Positions 16,274 through 25,251 of a DNA stretch of 64,000 bases are shown here, in pieces. This DNA comes from TMED27 sp964350435 (GTDB lineage Bacteria; Pseudomonadota; Alphaproteobacteria; Micavibrionales; Micavibrionaceae). The translations under genes and the position numbers were made by a program. The notes beneath the pieces were generated by a model, which was given only the letters and a program-made list of their open reading frames with translations, was not told the DNA's origin and did not search any database. The stretch lies in assembly GCA_964350435.1 (NCBI GenBank), contig CAYGJS010000008.1, forward strand, positions 21,038 to 85,037, given 5' to 3'. Numbering within the stretch: position 1 is the first letter of the stretch; every line of letters begins with the position of its first letter.

Positions 16274-17218
16274 ATGACCGCAAATAAATCTAAAAAGGAA
16301 TATGATACCGAGCTTTTGCGGCGGATTGAAAATCTGATTATCAGTTTTCAAAAGCTTGTGATGGACTCCGAAGGGACGGCGGAGGAGAAGACGCTCGTTT
16401 ATGGTTTGCGGGTTTTGGTGTCGCTGGCGAATATGATCCTGCGGAAAGAGGACGTGTTCGGGGTGGAGCCCTGGCATATTATATCCGCGCATGCGCCGCT
16501 TTCGATGCCTGGGGAGATGCTTTTGCGGGTGAAGGATTACAGGGGTGAGCCGATGGCGCCGTATCCGGCGATTATGGCGTTTTATAATCATGGATATACG
16601 CCTGATATTGACGGGATATTGTTTCTGGCGGCGCTGTGGCAGTTTCAGAAAAGTGCCGAGAAGCAGGTGTCGATCAATATTTCGGCGCGCAGTTTACGGG
16701 ATGCGGAGTTTGTGAAAGTGACGCTGGAGCGGATTGGATCGCTTGATCTGGCGGCGGATGAAAAGATTATTATCGAGATTCATGAATCTACGCCGCATCT
16801 GGCGATGAGCCGGCAGGTTCTGGATTTGTATAGGGTCTTGGGCGTCGGCTTTGCGATTGATGATGTGGGCCTGAATATGAATGATGTTTTGCGGCTCGCG
16901 GAATTTGATGATTTGGCGGAGTATGTGAAAATTGACCGGCGCTCGGTGTGTTCGGGGGAGGGGGAGAATTCTTTGGCGAAAGTCCTGTCGTTTGTGCGGA
17001 CGTTGATGCCGACGGCAGTGATGGTGGCGGAAGGGGTTAAGGACGCGGGGCATGCGCTCGATATTCAGGCGGAGTTTCCAGAGATTTTTTATGTGCAAGG
17101 GCTGTTTTTACCGCGTGATCGGCAGGCGTTTAAGCTGGAGCTTTATAATGCGGGCGCGGCGCGGAAGCGGGAGGCTGCGGAGACTTTAGAGCGCAAAAGT
17201 GGACAGGCTTCGGGGTAG
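16274..17218 (+). CDS. Degenerate EAL-domain protein
   Basis: 314 residues. The second half aligns by eye with EAL phosphodiesterase domains: SINISARSL, IIIEIHES (metal Glu), FAIDDVGLNMND for the usual DDFGTG, YVKIDR, VAEGVKD, and FYVQGLFLPRD for the QGY.F..P end. The name-giving EAL motif is replaced by GEMLLRV, and the DDFGTGYS loop has lost its usual form. So c-di-GMP hydrolysis is doubtful and a binding or scaffold role is possible. The first 70 residues are helical and unrecognised. It begins 18 bases after the heparinase-like gene with its own GTAGGG ribosome site. Confidence 0.7.
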   Translation: MTANKSKKEYDTELLRRIENLIISFQKLVMDSEGTAEEKTLVYGLRVLVSLANMILRKEDVFGVEPWHIISAHAPLSMPGEMLLRVKDYRGEPMAPYPAIMAFYNHGYTPDIDGILFLAALWQFQKSAEKQVSINISARSLRDAEFVKVTLERIGSLDLAADEKIIIEIHESTPHLAMSRQVLDLYRVLGVGFAIDDVGLNMNDVLRLAEFDDLAEYVKIDRRSVCSGEGENSLAKVLSFVRTLMPTAVMVAEGVKDAGHALDIQAEFPEIFYVQGLFLPRDRQAFKLELYNAGAARKREAAETLERKSGQASG

Positions 17219-17303
17219 ATACCGGCCGGTTGGTTTTAATTATTTTGATGCGCGCTGAATTTTTGTTCTTGTAATGTTCTTTTTATTTGTTATGATTTGA
17301 ATC

Positions 17304-18734
17304 ATGGCGAAAGTGAAAAAATCATATGTCTGTCAGTCTTGTGGAGCGGTTTCCAGCCGGTGGGCGGGGAAGTGCGAATCCTGCGCGGAGTGGAACACAA
17401 TTACGGAAGAGGTTATAGAGACGAGCGTGCCGAAGGGGATGAGCGGCAATGTCAAAGGGCGGAAAATTGATTTTGTAACGCTGGATAATCCCGAGCGGAA
17501 AGTTTACAGGCGTTATATTTCGGGGATTGCGGAGTTTGATCGCACGACGGGCGGCGGGCTGGTGCCAGGTTCAGCGACGTTGATCGGCGGGGATCCGGGG
17601 ATTGGGAAATCAACGCTTTTGTTGCAGCTTGTTTGTGCGCTGTCTAAGCGCAATGCGCGGTGCGTCTATGTTTCGGGCGAGGAGGCGATTGATCAGGTGC
17701 GGATGCGGGCGCAGCGGCTGGGGCTTGCGGATGCACCTGTGGAATTGGCGAGTGCCACGAATGTGCGGGATATTCTGACTAGTGTAGAGGCTGTGGATAC
17801 CGCCAAGGGGGCGGTGGAGGTTTTGATTATCGATTCCATTCAAACGATGTTTATTGACAATATTGATTCTGCGCCCGGGACGGTGACGCAGGTTCGCACG
17901 TCCGCACAGGAAATTATTCGCCATGCCAAGGCGCGGGATCTGGCGGTGATTTTTGTGGGGCATGTGACGAAAGACGGGCAGATTGCGGGGCCGCGGGTGC
18001 TGGAGCATATGGTCGATACGGTGCTGTATTTTGAAGGCGATAAGAGCCATCAATTCAGGATTTTGCGGAGCGTGAAAAACCGTTTCGGTCCGACGGACGA
18101 GATTGGGGTGTTCGAAATGGTGGGCGCGGGATTGCAGGAGGTTGCCAATCCGTCGGAGATTTTCTTGTCGCAAAGGGCCGCGGATGTTGCGGGGAGTGCA
18201 GTACTGGCGGCGCTTGAGGGATCAAGGCCGATGCTGGTGGAGGTGCAGGCACTGGTCGCGCCCTCGACTTTGGGCAGCCCAAGGCGGAGCGTGATCGGGT
18301 ATGACCCGAACCGTTTGGCGATGATTGTGGCGGTGCTGGAGACGCGCTGCGGCTTGCAGATTTCATCCTGTGATATTTTCCTCAATATTGCGGGGGGAAT
18401 CCGCATTCAGGAGCCGGCGGCGGATATGGCGGTGGCTGCGGCATTGATAAGCGCGCTTCAAAATCATCCATTGCCGCATGAAACGGTGTTTTTCGGTGAG
18501 ATCGGTCTGGCGGGGGAGGTTCGTCAGGTCGCGCAAGGGGATTTGCGGCTTAAAGAGGCTTCGAAATTGGGTTTCCGTGAGGCGATCATTCCGAAGGGCA
18601 AGAATAAAAAGGGCGAAGAGAAGTGCGCGCGGCGGGTGAGCGGGCATGATATTCGGATTTCCGAGATTGACCATGTTCAGGTTTTGAGTGATTTGTTTAT
18701 GGTCAACCAGCCGCCGAAGGTTGCGGCTGTATAA
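17304..18734 (+). CDS. radA: DNA repair protein RadA (Sms)
   Basis: 476 residues. The N-terminal C4 zinc finger is CQSCGAVSSRWAGKCESC. Walker A is GGDPGIGKST (about residue 93), followed by the RadA-specific KNRFG motif (KNRFGPTDEIG, about 255) and a C-terminal Lon-protease-like domain (TLGSPRRSVIGYDPNRL; no catalytic role expected). It is a RecA-like helicase that helps branch migration in recombination. The radA-cvpA-purF order is frequent in alphaproteobacteria. Confidence 0.96.
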   Translation: MAKVKKSYVCQSCGAVSSRWAGKCESCAEWNTITEEVIETSVPKGMSGNVKGRKIDFVTLDNPERKVYRRYISGIAEFDRTTGGGLVPGSATLIGGDPGIGKSTLLLQLVCALSKRNARCVYVSGEEAIDQVRMRAQRLGLADAPVELASATNVRDILTSVEAVDTAKGAVEVLIIDSIQTMFIDNIDSAPGTVTQVRTSAQEIIRHAKARDLAVIFVGHVTKDGQIAGPRVLEHMVDTVLYFEGDKSHQFRILRSVKNRFGPTDEIGVFEMVGAGLQEVANPSEIFLSQRAADVAGSAVLAALEGSRPMLVEVQALVAPSTLGSPRRSVIGYDPNRLAMIVAVLETRCGLQISSCDIFLNIAGGIRIQEPAADMAVAAALISALQNHPLPHETVFFGEIGLAGEVRQVAQGDLRLKEASKLGFREAIIPKGKNKKGEEKCARRVSGHDIRISEIDHVQVLSDLFMVNQPPKVAAV

Positions 18735-18840
18735 GGGCGGGGGGGCGCCGGGCGCGCGTAGGTGATTAGTCCTTGATTTTATGCAGGGTTTTGCCTATTT
18801 ATGGGACTTAACTCTTGTCTTCGAAGGCTCGCCCAATTTT

Positions 18841-19593
18841 ATGATCATTGATACTTTAGTTCTGGTCGTTCTTTTGATTTCAGCTGTGATTGCATTTTTG
18901 CGCGGGTTTATTCGTGAAGTTTTGACGATTGCGGGCGTGCTTGGCGGAAGTGCGGCGGCGTATATCGGCGGGCCTGTGTTCGTTCCGACGATGCATGGAT
19001 GGTTGGGGGTTGAAGCGGATGTGGAGCCGGAGAAGCTTTTCGGGATGCTGCCTTATGATCTTTTGGGCACTGCTCTGGCTTATGGGCTGATATTTGTTGT
19101 GGTGGTGCTTGTTCTTTCGGTCATCAGCCATTTTCTGGCTGAAGGGGCGCGGAGTTTGGGGCTTGGGGCGATTGACCGTACGCTTGGGTTTATTTTTGGT
19201 CTGGCGCGCGGGATTGTTCTGTTGGGTCTGCTCTATTTGCCTGTCCATTTGTTTATTGAGCAGGAGGCCAAGGACCAATGGTTTGAGGGTAGCCGTACGC
19301 ATTTTTATATTGCGAAAGTTTCGGATAGTTTGTCGGGATTTTTGCCTGAGGATGCGAAGGATAAAGCCGGTGAGGGGATTGATGCGGCCAAGGAGGCAAA
19401 TTCGGCGCGTAAGAAGCTGGAGGATATTCGTTTGCTGGATGGGGGGGAGAAGCCTGCGTCTAGGGATGCGCCTAATTTGGGGGCGTTGCCCTCTGTCAAT
19501 GAGGGGTATAGCGAGGAGTTTCGCGAGAAAATGGACAGGCTTTTTGAGGATGAGGGCGCGATGCCCCCTACGCCTTCGGCGGGGAATGAATAG
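18841..19593 (+). CDS. cvpA: CvpA family membrane protein
   Basis: 250 residues from ATG 18841; an in-frame ATG at 18781 would add 20 residues that do not resemble family starts. Four membrane helices lie in the first 160 residues, beginning DTLVLVVLLISAVIAF then LRGFIREVL, the CvpA signature. The charged C-terminal tail (about 90 residues) is variable. CvpA is needed for colicin V production in E. coli and affects envelope homeostasis; the biochemical role is unsettled. It is nine bases upstream of purF, as in many bacteria. Confidence 0.88.
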   Translation: MIIDTLVLVVLLISAVIAFLRGFIREVLTIAGVLGGSAAAYIGGPVFVPTMHGWLGVEADVEPEKLFGMLPYDLLGTALAYGLIFVVVVLVLSVISHFLAEGARSLGLGAIDRTLGFIFGLARGIVLLGLLYLPVHLFIEQEAKDQWFEGSRTHFYIAKVSDSLSGFLPEDAKDKAGEGIDAAKEANSARKKLEDIRLLDGGEKPASRDAPNLGALPSVNEGYSEEFREKMDRLFEDEGAMPPTPSAGNE

Positions 19594-19601
19594 GGCGCGT
19601 T

Positions 19602-21068
19602 ATGTTTGAAGATTTTGATTTCAGTGATGACAAGTTCCATGAAGAGTGCGGGGTTTTCGGGGTTTATGGCAGCGAAGATGCGGCGGCGTTTACGGCGCTG
19701 GGGCTTCATGCCTTGCAGCATCGGGGGCAGGAAGCCTGCGGGATTGTGGCCTATGACGGCACGGAATTTCATGCGCATAAGGCTTTGGGGCTCGTGGATG
19801 CGACATTCGGGCAGGGCAGCGTTATTGAGCGGCTGAGCGGGCATGCGGCGATCGGGCATAACCGATATTCTACAAGCGGGGAGCCCGCTTTGCGGAACGT
19901 ACAGCCGATGTTTGGGGATATGGATTTCGGCGGGTTTGCGGTGGCGCATAACGGGAATCTGACGAATGCGCATATGCTGCGGAAGGCTTTGGTCAAGCGG
20001 GGTTCGATTTTTCAGTCTTCCAGCGATACGGAAGTGATTGTGCATTTGGTTGCGGTGTCTTCGAAGAAGACTGTTACGGATCGTTTGATTGATGCGGTTA
20101 AGCAGATCAAGGGCGGGTATTCTCTGGTGGCGTGCGCGAATGATCAGGTGATCGGCGTGCGCGACCCGCATGGCATACGGCCGCTGGTTTTGGGGCAGAT
20201 TGGCGAGGCTTATGTGCTGGCGTCCGAGACCTGCGCGCTGGATATTATCGGGGCGGAGTTTGTAAGGGATATTGCCCCCGGCGAGATGGTGATTTTGGAT
20301 CAGGGCGGGGTTAAGACTTTAAGCCCGTTTAAGGCGCAGTCGAAGCGGCTTTGTATTTTCGAGTATATTTATTTTGCGCGGCCTGACAGTTCCATGGATG
20401 GGCGCAGCGTTTATGAAATGCGGAAGAATATCGGGATTGAGCTGGCGAAGGAAAGCCCGGTGGCGGGCGCGGATTTGATTGTACCTGTGCCCGATAGCGG
20501 GGTGCCGAGCGCGATTGGATATGCGGAGGCTAGCGGGATTCCATTTGAGCTTGGGATTATTCGCAATCATTATGTCGGGCGTACGTTTATTGAACCGACG
20601 GATAAAATCCGCCATCTGGGTGTACGTTTGAAGCATAATGCCAATCGCAAGTTCATCGAGGGCAAGAGCGTTGTTCTGGTGGATGATTCGATTGTGCGCG
20701 GGACGACCTCCAAGAAGATTGTCGAGATGGTTCGCGATGCCGGCGCGCGGGAAGTGCATATGCGGATTTCTTCGCCGCCGACGATGAATAGCTGTTTTTA
20801 CGGGATTGATACGCCGTCATCGGGGGAGCTTTTGGCCAATAGCAAGTCGGTTGAGGATATTTGCGCGCATATCGGCGCGGATTCTTTGGCGTATATTTCT
20901 CTGGACGGGCTTTACCGCGCAGTGGGGGAAACCAAGCGGAATGCGAAGGTTCCGCAGTATTGTGATGCCTGTTTTACGGGGGATTATCCGGTGGAGCTGG
21001 TGGATCACAATCATAGCGGCAGCGGCGCGAGAGTTACGGCTTTGCAGGAGCGGCGTGCGAAGAGCTAG
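19602..21068 (+). CDS. purF: Amidophosphoribosyltransferase
   Basis: 488 residues, first committed step of purine synthesis (PRPP plus glutamine to phosphoribosylamine). A short 15-residue propeptide precedes Cys16 in HEECGVFG, the N-terminal glutaminase nucleophile after processing. The glutaminase domain shows ALQHRGQEACGI and GHNRYST. The PRPP-binding motif VVLVDDSIVRGTTS is near residue 365, and a C-terminal cysteine pair (YCDAC) may hold an Fe-S cluster as in the B. subtilis type. The stop overlaps the convergent mscS-like stop by four bases. Confidence 0.96.
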   Translation: MFEDFDFSDDKFHEECGVFGVYGSEDAAAFTALGLHALQHRGQEACGIVAYDGTEFHAHKALGLVDATFGQGSVIERLSGHAAIGHNRYSTSGEPALRNVQPMFGDMDFGGFAVAHNGNLTNAHMLRKALVKRGSIFQSSSDTEVIVHLVAVSSKKTVTDRLIDAVKQIKGGYSLVACANDQVIGVRDPHGIRPLVLGQIGEAYVLASETCALDIIGAEFVRDIAPGEMVILDQGGVKTLSPFKAQSKRLCIFEYIYFARPDSSMDGRSVYEMRKNIGIELAKESPVAGADLIVPVPDSGVPSAIGYAEASGIPFELGIIRNHYVGRTFIEPTDKIRHLGVRLKHNANRKFIEGKSVVLVDDSIVRGTTSKKIVEMVRDAGAREVHMRISSPPTMNSCFYGIDTPSSGELLANSKSVEDICAHIGADSLAYISLDGLYRAVGETKRNAKVPQYCDACFTGDYPVELVDHNHSGSGARVTALQERRAKS

Positions 21069-21931
21069 GCGGCTTTTTTCCCTTTATTACCAGCAGACAT
21101 TGCGGCGGCAGTATCCGTTGAAATTTCCAGTGTACGTGTCGGGAAGGGGATCGTGATTCCGGCCTTGTCGAGGGCTTCTTTTGTTGATTTGGCGAGATCC
21201 CATTTGGTTTGTAGGTGGTCGGAGGTGTTTGTCCAATAGCGCGCCGTGATGTTGACGGAAGATTCGCCGAGGCTGTCCACGAAATACACGGGGGTTTTTT
21301 CTTCGGTGGTGATCAGGCGCTTGTCTTTTTCTACGGCGGATTTGATTGCCTTGATTGCGGCGTTGATATCATCGCCGTAGCTGATGCCGTTGACCAGATC
21401 ATGACGGCGGTGTTTGTTGCGGTTGAAGTTGACGATTTCGGTGTCCCAGATCTGGCTGTTGGGGGCGAAGATGTGGAGGTTATCCAGAGTGTTGAGCTCG
21501 GTCGTAAAGAGGTTGAGGGCTTTGACGACGCCTTTGATGTTTCCGGTTTCGATATAATCGCCGACATTGAATGGGCGCAGGATGAGAAGCATGACACCGG
21601 CGGCGACGTTGGAGAGGGTCCCCTGCAAAGCGAGGCCAATCGCCAGACCTGCAGCGCCGAGAACGGCGAGAAGCGAGGCGGTTTGCACCCCGAGCTGTCC
21701 CAGTACGGCGACCGCAGCGATGGCGAGAATGGCGTATTTGGCCAGCCCGCCGAGGAAGGTTTTGAGGGTGTTGTCTAGCTTTTTAAGGGATTTGACGCGG
21801 TTGGATGTCCAGTTACCAACAACCCAACCCGCGATCAAAATCGCAATCGCGGTGATTAAGCGCATGCCCCAGACGGTCAACATGGAGATAAATTCACTTT
21901 CATTGGCGAGCTGGAGGGCGGAGAGGTCCAT
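21065..21931 (-). CDS. Small-conductance mechanosensitive channel (MscS family)
   Basis: 288 residues. Three N-terminal helices are seen; TM3 is the glycine/alanine-rich pore helix (LGAAGLAIGLALQGTLSNVAAGVML, residues about 92-116, packed Gly/Ala knobs). The beta domain follows with FNVGDYIETGNIKGVV and NSQIWDTEIVNF. Length and topology equal E. coli MscS. It releases solutes on hypo-osmotic shock. It stands alone on the minus strand, converging with purF. Confidence 0.93.
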   Translation of the reverse strand: MDLSALQLANESEFISMLTVWGMRLITAIAILIAGWVVGNWTSNRVKSLKKLDNTLKTFLGGLAKYAILAIAAVAVLGQLGVQTASLLAVLGAAGLAIGLALQGTLSNVAAGVMLLILRPFNVGDYIETGNIKGVVKALNLFTTELNTLDNLHIFAPNSQIWDTEIVNFNRNKHRRHDLVNGISYGDDINAAIKAIKSAVEKDKRLITTEEKTPVYFVDSLGESSVNITARYWTNTSDHLQTKWDLAKSTKEALDKAGITIPFPTRTLEISTDTAAAMSAGNKGKKAA

Positions 21932-22011
21932 TTATTGCGATCCTTTTATTGGGTTGTTTCTGATGCGCCCAATGTTCCAAATTTTGCGGAGCAATGCAAG
22001 GCGGGAGGTTT

Positions 22012-23430
22012 TTAATCCGTAAACGGATTTCTGGATTTGCGCATCAGCAGGCGGATGGGTACGCCCGGGATATCATAGTCACGGCGCAGGCCGTTGATGA
22101 TAAAGCGTTTGTAAGAATCGGGGAGTTTATCCGGTTTTGACACCCACATCGCGAATGTAGGAGGCCTTGTTTTGATCTGGGTGATGTATTTTAAACGGTT
22201 GGTGCGGCCAGACACCAAAGGGGCGGGGTTCTGGCTTTCCATGGCGGCGAGCCAGCGGTTTAATCCCGCGGTCGAGATGCGTTTGTTCCACAGGCCGTAT
22301 GTCCAGAGGCAGCGATCGAGCAGTTTATTGATATTTTTGCCGTTCAGCGCGGAGATGGTCTGGTAGGGGATGTCTTTAATTTGCGCCAGTGAGGTTTGCA
22401 TTTTATGGGCGAGTTCGTCCAGTGCGTCTTCGCGCTCATTCACGCTGTCCCATTTGTTGACGGCAATAACGAGAGCGCGGCCTTCCTCGATGATGTGTTC
22501 GGCGATTTGAACGTCCTGTTTTTCCATCGGCATTGTGCCGTCGATCACCAGCACAACAATTTGCGCGAGGCGGATGGCGCGCATGGAATCCTCGACGCTC
22601 ATTTTTTCGATGTTGTCCTGCACCTTGGCTTTTTTACGCATGCCCGCGGTATCGACGAGTTTGAAGCGGCGGCCTTCGTATTCCCAATCGACGGCGATGG
22701 CGTCGCGTGTGATGCCGGCCTCTGGCCCTGTCATAACGCGTTGATCCTGAACGATGGCGTTCAGGAGGGTTGATTTGCCGACATTCGGACGGCCCACGAT
22801 GGCAATTTTGAGAGGTTTTTCGGGGTCTTCTTCTTCGGCGATCTCGATGAATTCAAAATCTTCACGGCCTTCGATGTCGTCGATGTTTTCGAGGTTGAGG
22901 CCACCTTCGCTTTCTTCTTCGGCTTTTTCGTCTTCTTCAGGGAAGAAGGGCGCGAGGGCGTGGTAAATGTCTTCGAGGCCGTTGCCGTGCTCTGCCGATA
23001 CGGCGATGGGCTGCCCGAGGCCGAGGCTGTAGGCTTCTCCAAGTGCCGCTTGCACGGCTTTTTCGGTTTCGGCTTTGTTGATGACGAGCGTTACGGGGAT
23101 TTTTTGTTTGCGCAGCCATTGAGCGAAATGTTGGTCGAGGGGGGTAACGCCCGCTCTGCCGTCAATCATGAACAGGGCGGCATCGGCGTTTTTGAGTGCG
23201 GCCTCGGTTTGCTGGCGCATGCGGCCTTGAATTGAGGTGTCGAAACTTTCTTCCAGGCCTGCGGTGTCGATGATGCGGAGCTGGCGGTCGAAGAGCCAGC
23301 CTTCGGCGGTGCGCCAGTCGCGTGTCACGCCTGGCGTATCATCCACGATGGCGAGCTTTTTGCCGGCGATGCGGTTGAAAAGGGTCGATTTGCCGACATT
23401 CGGACGGCCGATGAGCGCGAGGGTAAACAT
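22012..23430 (-). CDS. der: Ribosome-assembly GTPase Der (EngA)
   Basis: 472 residues with two tandem GTPase domains: GRPNVGKSTLFNRI at residue 8 and GRPNVGKSTLLNAI near 215, each followed by DTAG (DTAGLEES, DTAGMRKK) and NKxD-type motifs (NKAE, NKWD). A KH-like C-terminal domain ends the protein. An acidic linker (residues about 165-205) joins the GTPase domains. It acts in 50S subunit maturation. In E. coli, der follows bamB and yfgM; the same three genes occur here, but with a four-helix-bundle gene inserted between der and bamB. Confidence 0.96.
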   Translation of the reverse strand: MFTLALIGRPNVGKSTLFNRIAGKKLAIVDDTPGVTRDWRTAEGWLFDRQLRIIDTAGLEESFDTSIQGRMRQQTEAALKNADAALFMIDGRAGVTPLDQHFAQWLRKQKIPVTLVINKAETEKAVQAALGEAYSLGLGQPIAVSAEHGNGLEDIYHALAPFFPEEDEKAEEESEGGLNLENIDDIEGREDFEFIEIAEEEDPEKPLKIAIVGRPNVGKSTLLNAIVQDQRVMTGPEAGITRDAIAVDWEYEGRRFKLVDTAGMRKKAKVQDNIEKMSVEDSMRAIRLAQIVVLVIDGTMPMEKQDVQIAEHIIEEGRALVIAVNKWDSVNEREDALDELAHKMQTSLAQIKDIPYQTISALNGKNINKLLDRCLWTYGLWNKRISTAGLNRWLAAMESQNPAPLVSGRTNRLKYITQIKTRPPTFAMWVSKPDKLPDSYKRFIINGLRRDYDIPGVPIRLLMRKSRNPFTD

Positions 23431-23477
23431 AAGATTTTAGAGATAAGGGGTAAGAAATAAGATGTAAGATCGTGTTT

Positions 23478-23846
23478 TTATTTAAAGCTTTTCCAGTTCT
23501 CTGCAAGCTTGAACATCATTTTTCCCAATTCCTCATATTCCTTTTTTAATTTCAGGGATGTAACTTCGTCTATGTACGCTAAATCGTAAGAAAAATCTAT
23601 CCAAACTATCATTTCGTTGCATGAACCAATGGCAATATTGAGAAACCGCTTAAACTCAGCATTTGATTTGTGATGTTTCGAAAACCCCTCAGCAATATTT
23701 GCAGGTATAGAGCGGCTTGCCCTTCGTATTTGATTGGTTAATCCATATTGCTCATCTTTCGGAAAGGCTTTTGATAGACGATGAAGTTCGAGGGCTGCCT
23801 TATAAGAGCGTTGATAAATTTCAAGATCATAAAATGTCTTTATCAT
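23478..23846 (-). CDS. Four-helix bundle protein (23S rRNA intervening-sequence protein family)
   Basis: 122 residues with FYDLEIYQRSYKAALELHRLS at the start, the family signature GLTNQIRRASRSIPANIAEG (residues about 35-54) and GSCNEM. This family occurs inside 23S rRNA intervening sequences and as free genes scattered in many genomes; its function is not known. It is embedded in repeats of a 7-base TTACCTC unit and splits the conserved der-bamB pair, which suggests insertion after the operon formed. Confidence 0.9.
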   Translation of the reverse strand: MIKTFYDLEIYQRSYKAALELHRLSKAFPKDEQYGLTNQIRRASRSIPANIAEGFSKHHKSNAEFKRFLNIAIGSCNEMIVWIDFSYDLAYIDEVTSLKLKKEYEELGKMMFKLAENWKSFK

Positions 23847-23849
23847 TCT

Positions 23850-23932
23850 CTTACTTCTTACTTCTTACCTCTTACTTCTTACCTCTTACCTCTTACCTCT
23901 TACCTCTTACCTCTTACCTCTTACCTCTTTAT
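23850..23932. repeat. Tandem heptamer array (TCTTACC)n
   Basis: About eleven consecutive 7-base units, TCTTACC or TCTTACT, run from the 5' side of the four-helix-bundle gene to the bamB stop codon, whose TAA is formed by the last unit. A short similar stretch (GGTAAGAAATAAGATGTAAG on the plus strand, 23450-23470) lies on the other side of the gene. There are no spacers, so this is not CRISPR. It is a likely site of copy-number change by slippage. Confidence 0.9.
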
Positions 23933-25251
23933 CTATAAGCGCTTAAGGTGCCGCTTTCGCTCAGCATATAGAGCGTGCCGCCCGCTATAATCGGGGGCAG
24001 GGCTATATCATCGCCCGCATCCCATTGGCGCAGGATTTCACCCGTTTCGGGGCTGATTTCAAAGACGCGGCCATCTGTTCCCGCAACAATCAGGCGGCCA
24101 CCTGCGAGCAAGGGGCCTGTCAGAATGATCGGCTTTTTGTCTTGCATGCGGGGAAGTTCGGTAACCCAGCGCACGGAGCCTGTATCTCTGCCCAGAGCGA
24201 TGAGTTTGTTTTCAGTAGAAAGGACAAAAAGGTGATTGCCGGCAACCCATGGGGTTTGGGTGCCGCTGATTTCACGCTGCCAGAGGCGGTTGCCGCTGCG
24301 CTCATCAATGGCGACGAGTCTTCCTGCGAAGGAGATGGCATAGACGATGCCTTTGTCGATGACCGGCAATGCCTTGATATCGGCGATGGAGGACAGGCCG
24401 CCGAAATTGCGGACGCTGGAGAGGCTGTCTGTCCATGCGACGGAGCCGTTTTCAACGCGCAGTGCGGTGATTTCACCGGAGGAGAAAGCGGGAATGACGA
24501 CATCGTTATTGGCGGCGGGGCTGGCGGCGCCGATTAAACCTGCGATTTCGCTGATGCCTTGATATTCCCACAAGGATTTGCCGTCAAAGGCATCCAACGT
24601 GATGAGGCGGCTGTCGAGGGTCGAGATAAAGATGCGGCCATTCATTATGGTTGGCGCGGCGCGGGCGGGGGCAGGCAGAGGGCGGCGCCACTGGATTATG
24701 CCATCGAGGGGGCTTACGGCGAGAACTTCGCTGGAGCCGTTTGTCACGTAAAGCATGCCATCGGCAAACGATACTCCGCCGCCGACAATCGCGTCGTCTT
24801 CGGCTTTGTTGCGGATATCCTTGCGCCAAATTTGTTTGCCATTTGTGATATCAAAAGCGGAAAGATGGGCATCGGTATCGAGGGTAAAAATCCGGCCATC
24901 TGCCAGAACAGGCTGGGCGGTCAAAGGGAGGTCGCCGCCGCCGCCCTGGCCGATATCTGCGCTCCATATGCGTTTGAGGCCTTCGGGATTAAGGGCGAGG
25001 TTTTGCATGGAGTGATTCGGGTAGCCGCCGACTTGCGGCCAGAATTCATTTTGCCATTCTTCGGGGGTGATGAGGCCTTGGGCTTGCAGGGCGGTGTCAT
25101 CGGGTTCCAGAGATTTTTGCAGTTCAAGGACGCTGATGCGCTCGCCGGGCAGGGGAGCGGGTTCGTTATCGCCGAAGGGGCTGGAGCAGGCGTTCAGAGC
25201 GAGGGCGGCCAGAGTGCAGAGAAAGAGAGAAAGCGCGAGGGTTTTATTCAT
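23929..25251 (-). CDS. bamB: Outer membrane assembly lipoprotein BamB-like (PQQ/YncE beta-propeller)
   Basis: About 440 residues. A lipoprotein signal MNKTLALSLFLCTLAALALNAC with lipobox LNAC is followed by a propeller of repeated blades (LSAFDITNGKQIWR, LVAIDERSGNRLWQR, LIALGRDTGSVRWV), each with a central Trp, as in BamB. It is a BAM-complex scaffold in the periplasm. The start is taken at ATG 25251 (25254 is equally possible), overlapping the TPR gene stop; the much longer frame to 25353 overlaps that gene and lacks sense. The operon order TPR-bamB-der matches yfgM-bamB-der of E. coli. Confidence 0.9.
   Translation of the reverse strand: MNKTLALSLFLCTLAALALNACSSPFGDNEPAPLPGERISVLELQKSLEPDDTALQAQGLITPEEWQNEFWPQVGGYPNHSMQNLALNPEGLKRIWSADIGQGGGGDLPLTAQPVLADGRIFTLDTDAHLSAFDITNGKQIWRKDIRNKAEDDAIVGGGVSFADGMLYVTNGSSEVLAVSPLDGIIQWRRPLPAPARAAPTIMNGRIFISTLDSRLITLDAFDGKSLWEYQGISEIAGLIGAASPAANNDVVIPAFSSGEITALRVENGSVAWTDSLSSVRNFGGLSSIADIKALPVIDKGIVYAISFAGRLVAIDERSGNRLWQREISGTQTPWVAGNHLFVLSTENKLIALGRDTGSVRWVTELPRMQDKKPIILTGPLLAGGRLIVAGTDGRVFEISPETGEILRQWDAGDDIALPPIIAGGTLYMLSESGTLSAYR

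Noticed and set aside
23850..23932. CRISPR-like array
   Set aside because: The unit is 7 bases with no spacers; it is a simple tandem repeat.
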